Shown piece after piece: positions 1 through 8,400 of a stretch of DNA of 12,917 nucleotides. The stretch lies in the NCBI GenBank assembly GCA_001584585.1, contig LSYV01000044.1, positions 617,131 to 630,047 on the forward strand, given 5' to 3'. The translations under genes were made by a program, and so were the position numbers. Each line of letters starts with the position of its first letter. The stretch's first letter is position 1. This DNA comes from Gonium pectorale. Lineage: Eukaryota; Chlorophyta; Chlorophyceae; Chlamydomonadales; Volvocaceae. The notes beneath the pieces were generated by a model. It made no database searches. It saw only the letters and a list, made by a program, of their open reading frames with translations, and was not told where the DNA came from.

Positions 1-2
1 TG

Positions 3-524
3 GATCGCCGGCGGGCGGGTTACCGGGGGGATGGTGGCGGCCCGGCGGCGGGCGGCTTGCCGGGGAGCATGCCTGCGGCCGGTTCCGGAGCCGGCTCTGG
101 AGCCGGATTTGGGGTCGGCTCTGGTTCCGGAGCGCTCGGAGGCCCCATCGTCAAGGCCGAGCAGGCTGCGGGGCAGGCTGCGGGGCCGGCAGAGGCAGGA
201 TCAGGTCTGGGCTCGGGGCCGGGTCCCAGTCAAAACGGCGGCGGCGGCAATGGCGGGACCGCCGATGGCGGTGGCGACGGCAACGGCGACGGGAGCTACA
301 TGTGGATACTGGCGGAGCCGGTGGGGGCCGGCGCCGGCGGCGACGCGTCGCTGGGGGCCGGCAGCGCCGGCGGAGGTGACATGTCGTACTCGTACGGCGG
401 CGACTCGTCGCTGATTGCCATGCTGGGGCCCGCCGGCGGCGGCGGCGGCAGCGCCGGCGGCATGGGGTCGCCGCGCTTTGACGGCGATGGGGGCGGTGAC
501 GGCGGCGCCGCGCCGCAGGGCTGA
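3..524 (+). CDS. 3'-terminal exon of a Gly/Ala/Ser-rich protein (partial, family unknown)
   Basis: The frame is open from the first bases of the window to a TGA at 522-524, so the gene begins upstream and only about 173 C-terminal residues are visible. The tail is disordered: a Gly-Ser-Ala repeat near 75-135, then Asn/Gly/Asp-rich stretches, with a few more structured-looking patches (a YMWILAEP stretch at about 297-320 and a SSLIAMLGP stretch at about 406-432). Codons 147-161 encode IVKAE, which fits the SUMO acceptor consensus psi-K-x-E. Third positions are strongly C/G, as expected for real coding sequence here. The other two forward frames also stay open for long stretches, a GC artefact, but they lack the ordered Gly-Ser-Ala repeat. 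Long acidic Gly/Ala tails of this kind are common in volvocine regulatory proteins such as transcription factors, but no domain is in view and no function is assigned. The downstream TGTAA supports this strand and this end. Confidence 0.6.
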   Translation, partial: DRRRAGYRGDGGGPAAGGLPGSMPAAGSGAGSGAGFGVGSGSGALGGPIVKAEQAAGQAAGPAEAGSGLGSGPGPSQNGGGGNGGTADGGGDGNGDGSYMWILAEPVGAGAGGDASLGAGSAGGGDMSYSYGGDSSLIAMLGPAGGGGGSAGGMGSPRFDGDGGGDGGAAPQG

Positions 525-949
525 CGCGTGAACGCACGTAGCGACGTTGGGGCATACGTGTGCTGGAGGCGTTTTCCGTTCTGGTACCCCAATTGCAGTG
601 TTTCCGTTTTGTGAGATGTATCGCCTGCGCGGCTTCAGCGGCCCGAGCGGCTGGGCCATGGGGGCATGGTCTTGAGGGTGTGCAGGGGCGGGATCGTACC
701 ACGGCTGACGGCACACCGTGCGTTACACTCATCGTATGCGTTTTCCTTTTCAACACCCTGCGGGGTGCCACAAACGCAACTACCAACTGCCAACTACCAA
801 CAGGCCATCGCTCATCGCAGGGAAGCAGAAATGACGGAACCGCGCTCCCTGGCCTCCGCCACGCGCCGTGCGCCAGCGGGTGTGGACATTGTCGGTTTTC
901 TTCCAAGTTGTGTTGGGTAGGGGGAGCTCGGATGACGACACGTGCAGTC

Positions 950-976
950 TGCCGTACTTGCCGTACTCGCCGTACG
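950..976 (+). repeat. Short tandem repeat, 9-bp unit, three copies
   Basis: TGCCGTACT occurs twice in direct succession, followed by a third copy with two changes (CGCCGTACG). It lies in the presumed 3' UTR of the first gene. No function is apparent. Confidence 0.75.
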
Positions 977-1587
977 CCGCGCTTGACTGCACTGGACCGT
1001 GCACGTTGCATCATTGCACTGGGCGCGTACTGCGTCACCTTCGGACTCGCACCTGCTGTTCGCGACGAGCGCCGCCTCGTCTGAAAGGCCGTACCATGCC
1101 GGGGCAGCTGCAGGAGATATGGAACGCTGCGACGAGCGAGCCGCACCTCTAGGGGCGAAGGCGCGATGTGTCCAGCAGGTCGACGGGCGGGATGGCTGCA
1201 GGGCGGCGCCCGCGGTTGGCTCCCTGGGCAGTATGGGCACCCGACGTCACCGAAACGGCGTTGCGTCGATTGGCGCAGGGGGGGGGCTGATTGCTGGGGT
1301 GCGTTCGTGATTGGGGATCATCGTTGCATTCGCTGCATGAATCGAGTGGTGCGCGGGCGCAGGCATTGGGCAGGCTGGGGAGTGGCGCACGTTCGACACG
1401 GCGGGGGGGGGGGGCGTTGGCTCGGTGCCGTGCGCAACGAGGCGGCTGGCGGACGCGGCGGTGCCTTACGAGCGGACGGCTGCGTGGCGGGGCGGGGCAG
1501 CGGGACGGCTCCCGGTGCCGGCCGTTCATGGGGCCCGGACAAGCAAGAACCGGGGCTGTGATGAGAGCGAACGAGGGCTGTGAAGAT

Positions 1588-1592
1588 TGTAA
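1588..1592 (+). terminator. Poly(A) signal TGTAA for the first gene
   Basis: TGTAA is the characteristic volvocine polyadenylation signal, normally 10-20 bases upstream of the cleavage site. It is the only clear copy found on the plus strand between the stop at 524 and the convergent CBP20 gene. Confidence 0.5.
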
Positions 1593-1605
1593 ACCGCAGC
1601 TGATG

Positions 1606-2338
1606 GAGCTCACGCCCTCACAAACATGCACACCAGGCTGTACATCAGCAATGCAGGATCCCCGTCCGAGTCCGTGAGCACGAGGCGCGGGTGACCTCCG
1701 TGAACAGAGCCCCCGCTGCAGCCACAGCTGCCGGTCCTGGCAGCACACACACCCCCATCACCGCACGAGCCCTCCAGCCTCCACCAGCGCAGCTCTGCCG
1801 CGTGCAGAGGCGTGCGCGGGAAAACGGCCCCCGGCCTCAGCCTCCGCTACAGCTACAGCTAGGAGAGCTGGGAGGGCTAAGACACGGCGTCGACAGGACC
1901 CAGCACCTGCGCCCGGCGTGTATCCGTGCGGGCACAGCCGTACGGCGCTCTGGGAGCCGCCCCGTCGTGCGCCACGGCGCCGCCCCCCTCGCCAGAAGCC
2001 GTCAAACCCCAGCGCCGCTGCCGACGCGCCGCCCGCTCGTCCCCTCGGCTCGACCGCTGCTGCTGCGGCCGCCCCACCGCCCACCAGCTACCGGCAACGA
2101 CATCCGACGGCGCCCGCGCTGGTGGCAGAACTCGGTGGCACCTTGTTTGGCCAGCCGCCCGCCACCCGCTTACTGCACACCGCAGTGTGGCCACTCGTCG
2201 GGCGCGCGCCGGTGCCGGTGCCACCCAGACTCCCGCGCCCCACCCAACCAACAAACATACAAGCCTCAACCACCATGCTCACGCCCCCGCCACGCCGCCA
2301 GGTCTCCCGCCCTCCCGACGTCCGGGTATCGCCCCTCC
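1606..2338 (-). other. Convergent intergenic region / probable CBP20 3' UTR
   Basis: This 733-bp stretch separates the presumed end of the first gene from the CBP20 stop codon. It is C-rich on the plus strand and reads open in several frames by composition alone. The minus strand has no TGTAA here; the nearest resemblance is a pair of TGTAG sequences (reverse complements of 1847-1851 and 1853-1857). The CBP20 transcript probably ends in this stretch, but its end cannot be placed. Confidence 0.35.
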
Positions 2339-5109
2339 TCACCCATCCTCCCCCCCAAACTGCTCCTCCTCCGCCGGCAGGCCCATGTCCTCGCCCCCAT
2401 AGTCCTCGCCGTCGCCGCCCCCGCCGCCCTCGTCGCCACCCGCATCGCCGCCTCCGACGTCGCCCCCCGCCTCCTCCCCCTCCTGCATCGCCGTCTCTGC
2501 GCCCGCATCCCCGTCCCCGCCCTGACCCTGCTGCATGCCCTCTCCCTCTCCCGCGGCTTCTCCCTCCTGTCCCCGTCCCGCAAACACCTGCTCGCCGCCG
2601 CCACCACCGTCGCCTCCGCCGCCGGCGGCGCCCTCCTCACCCCCGCGCCCGCCGCCCCCGCCGCCGCTGCGGCGGCCCTGCCCAGCGCCGCCGCCAAAGA
2701 CCCGCTGCCGCTTGAAGTCGCCCCGGCTGTCCGGCCTGCCGCCCGCGCCCCCTCCACCGCCCCCGTCCATGCCCATGCCCATCTGCTCCATCATCTCCGC
2801 CTGCAGGATGCGGCCGTAGCCGCCGCGCCCCGGGTCGAAGTCCTGGCGGAACTCGTCACGCACCTGCGTGTGCGTGCGGGTTTGGGGGTTGGGGGGGGGT
2901 CGGGAGTTTGGTGGTGGTCGGGCGGGGTTGGTGGTCGGGCGGGGTTGGTGGTCGGGCGGGGTTGGGGGTCGGGCCGGGTTGGGGGGAGGTCAATGTCCTG
3001 GCGGAGACATGATCATGACAGTGTGCGGTAGTAGTGGTGGTGGTGGTGGTGGTGGTGGTGGTGGTGGTGGTATGCGCGTGTGGGTGGGTGGGGGAGGGGA
3101 TTGAGGCAGAGCGCACGGGGGAGGCTGGGCGGGGGGGCATCGGTGCCCAAGTTGGGTGAGGTCAGTCCAGGGGGAGGCCTGGCTGGGGGCAAAGGGAAGG
3201 GCCCGTGTGTGTGCGTGTGCGCGGCCATACCGCACTGTATCCCTGGCGGAGCTCTGAGCGCACACATTCGGGCCCGAGGGGAGGGCACGGGGGGCGACTG
3301 GAGGCATGCGGCACAACACACGGGGGTTAGAGGGTTGGAAGGCATTTCTCAGTAGAGACGCCCTGGTGCCCGCATGGGGTCCCTGCCACGGAGGGCATGG
3401 CAGCAGCAGGTGGCGGCGGCAGGGCACCCCTGCCCGCAGAGGCCCGAAGCGCCCCGCAGCGCAGGCCTCGCACAAGGACCGCACCAGCCCGCTGATCCCA
3501 GCGACGAAACCACGCGGCTCACGCAGCTGATGATGCACCCAGACCCGAGACCCACGCCCACCGACGATTGCCCCCCGCCGCCCCGTGCATATCCGGCCTC
3601 TCTATCGTGAATGCCTTCCAGTCCTCCGACCCTGCCCCCTGCAGAGGCACAGCCCCCAGCCTCCTCGCCACCCCGCCCTTACTTGCCAGATGCCAACCCA
3701 AACCCGCCATTAGTGCTGACGACACAACCCTGGCCCTGGCCCAGGCCCACGCTATCGCCCACCGTTGACACGGTTGATTGCCCCGCACCCCTCCCTCCCC
3801 TGCATGGACCCGCGCGCACCCGGCCGCAGCGACACTGCTGCCCTGGACGAGCGACTCCTAACCCGCAACCCCAGTAACCCGCCCTTCCCAAGCCCAACCC
3901 CACCTGCTCAACCCACCTTCTTGACCCCCGGCCAAACCGCAGCCACCGCCGCTCCACACCCTCACCCGCACATCCCACGCAATCCACACCCCCTCCCCTG
4001 CCTCTACCCCTTTCCCCCCGCCAGCGCCCACCTGTCCGCCCGATCGCCCCCTGCCGTACTGCCGCCCCTCCACGAATCCCCAGTCCAGGTCCACGCGGAT
4101 AGCCCGCTCGTCCACCAGCGTGCCGTTCAGGAAGGCAACGGCCTCCTCGGCATCCTGCAGGGGCCAGGGAGGGGGCAGGGGGGGGGGTGCGGGGAAGGGA
4201 GGGAGCCACGGGGTGTGAGAAGCTGAGGACACTGGGTTTGATGAGAACGCACTGGCACTTCCGCCCCAACCGCCCCGACCCCCGTGTACCTCGCCCCGCC
4301 CGTTTCCGCCAGTACTCCATCCTAACCCCGTCCCGGGTGCGAAAACCCCTCCCTCCTATCCCTCTTTTCACTCCGACGCCTCCAACCCTCAATAAGGCCG
4401 GGCGCACACCCTCCGAACCCCCAGCCCCGAAACCGCCGGGCGCGCACCCTCCGCGTGTAGTAGATGGCGAACGCGAAGCCGCAGGGCGTCTTCTGCATCT
4501 TGTCCAGCCCCATGACGATGCGCTTTATGTGGCCCACCCTGCCAAACACGTCGTACAGCTGCTCCTCGCGCGTCGTGAAGGCGAGGTTGCCCAGGTACAC
4601 GGTGGTGCTGGTAGCCAGGGCGGTCTCCCAGTCGGCCTGGGGGCAGAGAGGGGCGGAGGGTTGGTAGGGGGGGTTCGGGAGGGGGGGCAGAGGAACCAGA
4701 TCGTGGAAAGCAACAGGCGAGTTCTCAGGTGGTACGCAGGGGTATGGGGTGAGAAGAGGAGGGGGTGGCGAGAGGCGTGGCCACCGGGCGGAGGGGTTCG
4801 GGCTTGGGGGCCGGGGTATGGGGCCATGGTTGGGGTTGGGCGCGTTCTTTCCGTCCGCATGTGGCGTCGGGACAGGCAGTGCGGTGATCAACCAGACAAC
4901 CGCGCCTCCGAAGTCATAGCCGTTCACAGCTGGGGTCCATCCGGTTCATTCCCGCGCGCGCACCTCGCTGCCTTCAAAGCGCCGATCTCTATATTGAGTT
5001 ATTGCCGGGTTCAAAACCTATGAAATTAACAGGCATTAGGGGCGTTCGGTGAGCGTGACGGCAAATGGCGACCAGAGGGTCTTTGGCCTACCCGGAGTAA
5101 TTTTGACAT
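2339..5109 (-). CDS. CBP20: Nuclear cap-binding protein subunit 2 (CBP20/NCBP2)
   Basis: Small subunit of the nuclear cap-binding complex; with CBP80 it binds the m7G cap of nuclear RNA. Coding exons, reading down the minus strand: 5109-5092, 5017-4964, 4636-4448, 4154-4032, 2863-2339 (stop 2341-2339), giving 302 aa. Introns are 74, 327, 293 and 1168 bp, all GT-AG and all phase 0. Seen: residues 14-20 QYRDRRF, RNP2 VYLGNL at 37-42, VMGLDKM at 65-71, RNP1-like CGFAF at 76-80, VDLDWGF at 108-114, [17 protein letters not shown] at 116-132. By alignment to human CBP20 as I recall it, the cap-stacking tyrosines (human Y20, Y43) are Y15 and Y38. F78, F80, D109, R118, R122 and Q128 match human F83, F85, D114, R123, R127 and Q133. 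The six-codon first exon rests on splice sites, a CTAAT branch-like sequence and alignment length. The tail (about 150-302) is Gly/Glu/Asp-rich with a basic KRQR at 179-182, a possible nuclear localisation signal. The family is near certain; the tail end is less sure. Confidence 0.93.
2886..2983 (+). repeat. 17-bp G-rich minisatellite inside CBP20 intron 4
   Basis: About five imperfect copies of a 17-bp unit (GGTGGTCGGGCGGGGTT). The TC dinucleotide recurs at 2918, 2935, 2952 and 2969, with an 18-bp step to the degenerate first copy. Each unit supplies GGG or GGGG runs, so the plus strand could form G-quadruplexes. The CBP20 transcript carries the C-rich complement. Confidence 0.8.
3035..3070 (+). 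repeat. (TGG)12 microsatellite
   Basis: Twelve uninterrupted TGG triplets, preceded by a GTAG step, within CBP20 intron 4. It is the same motif, on the opposite strand, as the long (CCA)n tract at the right end of the window. Confidence 0.95.
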
Positions 5110-5405
5110 CTTTAAGAGCTAGTGCAGCTACGTTGGTTACTCTGTTTATGCGAGATGTAGAGGCTGGGTCAACGGTACCGGCATCATACGGGGGCATTCA
5201 GGAATGCATTTTGTTGGCAGCAAGTACTTCTGTAGAAAACGAAGAGACAAAGAGACGAACCGTGCTTGGTTTCGGAGACCGCCGCTGCACAACTTGTGTG
5301 CTTGCTGCACCATGCGCATGCTTATTCGCTCGAGCTGCTACATTGCTGCCGACTTACGTAATATAGCCATGAGGCAAGCCGAATCCAACGGGTGACGGCG
5401 GACGC
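5110..5405. promoter_or_regulatory. Probable bidirectional promoter between CBP20 and the SET gene
   Basis: This 296-bp gap separates the divergent start codons (CBP20 ATG at 5109-5107 on minus, SET ATG at 5406 on plus). It is clearly less GC-rich than the flanking genes, as volvocine promoters often are. It contains a perfect TTACGTAA palindrome at 5354-5361. No convincing TATA box was seen in either direction. It must hold both 5' UTRs and at least the core promoters. Confidence 0.6.
5354..5361. promoter_or_regulatory. TTACGTAA palindrome (bZIP-type candidate site)
   Basis: Perfect 8-bp palindrome with an ACGT core, the type of site recognised by bZIP factors. It lies 45 bp upstream of the SET gene start and about 245 bp upstream of the CBP20 start. 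Its symmetry suits a shared promoter, but a single octamer is weak evidence. Confidence 0.3.
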
Positions 5406-8400
5406 ATGGCAGACCCACAGCTCACGGCCTGGTGCGAGCGCCACGGCATCGTCCTCAACGGCATAGCTGCCGGCTTCGTGGAGGAGGGCTGGCGCGGCAT
5501 CGTCGCCACTCGCGACCTGCAAGCGGGTAACGGACCCGCGGGACCTTGCAACTCAGCGCTCGGACGCGCGCCATTCCGCCTTTCATTCCTCTCCTTCCTG
5601 CCTTCCTTACCATTCAGCGACGCGCCTCCAAATGTGTTCTCTCGCCCATCGTAACCCAGCGGTTCTGCCTCACCTGCTGAAATGCAGGCGAGGTGGTCCT
5701 CCGGGTGCCGGAGCGCCTGCTTCTCACCAGCCGAAGCGCCCGCCGGGACCCGCAGCTCTCCGCCGCCCTGCTGGAGGCGGGCGCCGCCGCCGCCAGTGGC
5801 TCCACTCCCCCTACCCCTCCCCCTTCACCGCCCGACGGCGTCCTGACGCCGCAGCAGCTGCTGGCATGCCACCTGCTGCACGAGGTGGCGAAGGGCGCGG
5901 GCTCGTTCTGGGCGCCGTACCTGCGGCAGCTGCCGCGCAGCTACACCTCACTGCCCAACTTTGCGCCCGAGGATGCAGCTGCGCTGCAGCTGCGCAGCGC
6001 CGTGGAGGCGGCGGAGGCGGCGGCGGAGGCGGCGCGGGAGGAGTGGCGGCGCGCGCTGCCGGTGCTGCAGAGGCTAGGTGAGGAACTCTGGCGAGCCCTT
6101 CCTGATGTTGCCGTCACCGCGTCCGTTGTCGCTCTACGTCCCTCCTCCCCTTGATATAGTTTGAACCAATGCCCAAACCCCAGGCCTCCCCAAGCGCTTC
6201 ACGCAGCTCCGCGCCTGGCTGTGGGCGGCGTCCACGCTCGGCAGCCGCACCATGTACCTGCCATGGTGCCCCGCCGGAGCACTGACGCCGTACGGCGATC
6301 TGCACAACTACCAACCGCCGCCGGCCCCCTTCACGCCGCAGCTTGGGGGGCCGCCGGCGCCGGCGGCGGGCCCCGACGACCGTACCCTCGACGGCGCCAC
6401 TGTTGTTGCTGCCGCTGGGCCGGCGACGGCGGCGGAGCGGAGCAGGGCGGCGCCGGTGCCTCCCGCAGCGTTGGAGCCCCATCGCCCTTGCGGTGCGGGC
6501 AGCATCGGCGACGGCGGCAGCGACCGCGGGAGAGGAGCAGTCGGTGGAGATGTTGACAACGTCCCGGCGCGGTGCGTCCGTGCCACCCCGCCCGCTGCGG
6601 CGACGTCGGGCGCAGCGGGAGCGACGCTGCCTGATGCATCGGCCGCCGCCGTGGCGCCGCCGCCGCCGCCATGCGCAGCACTGACGACGGCGCCGCAGCC
6701 TCCACCGCCGGCTGCAGCGGCGGGGGCGACGGCATCACCGCTGGCGGCAACCTTCCCATCCGTGACCTGCTCTGCTGTGGACCCTTGCAGTGGCGGCAAG
6801 AGCCGCGATGGGCTCCCGGCTGGCGAGTCTTATGCAGCTCGCGTGTCCGAAAAGGCCGCCGGGGCTGCGGCCGATACCACCTCCTCAGGCGGCAATCGGA
6901 GTCAGTCGTTGGAACAGGCCGGCGTCCGGGCAGGCGGCGCGACGGGGGCGAGCGACGGCGGCGCTCCGGCGGCGTCCGGCACGGCCGGCCCCGGCCCTGC
7001 TGGGTCCGACGGCGGCGGCGCCAGCCCTGCGGAAGCGGCAACGGCGGCGCCGCCAGCGGCAGCAGTGACCGCTGCTACGGAGGAAGGGGGCGAGGCCGCG
7101 GTGCGCTCGGCGGACGGGCGCAGCGGCTCGGACGATGGCGCGGCGGAGGCGAGCGACGGCATCGCCGGAGACGGGATGTGGGACGAGCAGGGGCAGCAGT
7201 ACTGCATAGTCGTAAGGCGGCCGTACCGCGCCGGCGAGCAGGTGTTCCTGTGCTACGGCCGCCACACCAACCTGGAGCTGCTGGAGCACTACGGGTTCGT
7301 GCTGGAGGTGTGTTGGGCCCGTGCCGGGTGGGGTGTGACATGCACGCGTATCACGGTGGTGCCAGTGAGGTAAGCACACGGCGATACGACGGAAGGCTTC
7401 CTGCGCAAGAGGGGCTCTGGCTCTGGATCTGAGTGCTCCGCGGCGTCTTCCAGACAGGAGCGGAAGAGGGGCGGCCAGCCGGCCTCGGAACCTCGGGCGC
7501 GCCCGCCCTGCTGTATGACTTCAACCATTCCACAATGGGGGCATGTGAGTAAACTACTCGTGAAGTGCGGTGCAACGGAAGGGATGTCCCCTCAAGCAGT
7601 CGGGCACCCAACCCGCTGTTGTCCGCCCACAGGACAACCCTCACGACACAGCCCTACTGGATCCTGAGCTGCTGCTGCAGCAGCTGCCGCCCGCCGCCCT
7701 GGCGGCCGCCGCCGCGCACGGCCTGGACCCGCCGCCGCCGGCCGCCGAGTGCTCCCTGCACGCCGACGGCGCCCCCAGCTGGCAGCTGCTGCGCCTCCTG
7801 CGCTTCTGCGCCGCCACGCCGGCGGAGCGGCGCAGCGGCGGTCACCTGATGGCGGCCGGGGAGCGCGTCAGCGAGCAGGTAAAGGGTCAGACAGGACCTT
7901 ACGGCAAAGTTTGCATACACGATTAGCGAGGCCTGCGGAGTGGGGCGGGCGTCACGCAGTTATTGCGTCGCGTCTCGGGTCAAGCTCACGGGTGAGGGTA
8001 AGAGAGCCGGCGCGAGCGGGTTCACATAGTAAGAAGCATCGCCCTGGCGAGGTGAGCAGGTCTAGAGCTCACACTACCGGTACTGCGAAGGCGCTCCCCT
8101 CTCTGCAGCGGTCACCGAGGTGCGGTTCTCCTCTGCAGGCGGCTGCTGTGCGCGAAAGAGCCCGGTGCCAGACACGCGCGTTTCGCCACTGTGCTGTGTA
8201 CCTCACCCCGCCGCCGACTCCTGCGCCGGCATGGCGGCTTGCCGCACCCCCACTTCCCCTCAGGGCGATCGGCAGGTGCTGCGCTGGCTGCACCTCGCCT
8301 GCGCGCGCCAGCTCGTGGCCCTGGGCACCAGCCTCCAGGAAGACCTGCAGGAGCAGCGGCAGCAGCGGGAGCGGCAGCGGCAACTGTCAGAACGACAAGG

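Larger units (their letters stand above)
525..1605 (+). other. Probable 3' UTR of the first gene
   Basis: This stretch follows the stop codon and reaches just past the TGTAA at 1588-1592. It has mixed composition, no frame with clear coding character, and several G homopolymers (near 1277-1290 and 1400-1412). Long 3' UTRs are usual in volvocine algae. A 9-bp tandem repeat lies at 950-976. The exact cleavage site is inferred to be 10-20 bases after the signal. An unannotated small gene here cannot be excluded. Confidence 0.5.
2864..4031 (-). other. CBP20 intron 4 (1168 bp, repeat-bearing)
   Basis: The intron is bounded by donor GTGGGC (reading down from 4031) and acceptor CAG ending at 2864, joining ...RSGGQ to VRDEF without a gap against other CBP20 proteins. 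It contains a 17-bp G-rich minisatellite (2886-2983), a (TGG)12 tract and C-rich unique sequence. Open frames inside it are compositional; none has a recognisable domain. Confidence 0.88.

Noticed and set aside
151..1146. 331-codon minus-strand open frame
   Set aside because: Arg/Pro-rich antisense shadow of the first gene's exon and 3' UTR; no motif.
1691..3031. 446-codon plus-strand open frame
   Set aside because: It overlaps the CBP20 last exon and intron on the opposite strand, has no domain, and is Pro/Arg/Ala-rich as expected from antisense reading of GC-rich coding DNA.
2990..3538. His-rich or Pro-rich minus-strand frames with a metal-binding look
   Set aside because: The His/Pro run is simply the translated (TGG/CCA) microsatellite in the intron.
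4322..4927. Continuous 201-codon reading through the RRM exon as a single CBP20 exon
   Set aside because: The flanking residues are Pro-rich intron translation. Splicing at 4964/4636 and 4448/4154 gives a gap-free match to the family, including the spacing of the two cap-stacking tyrosines.
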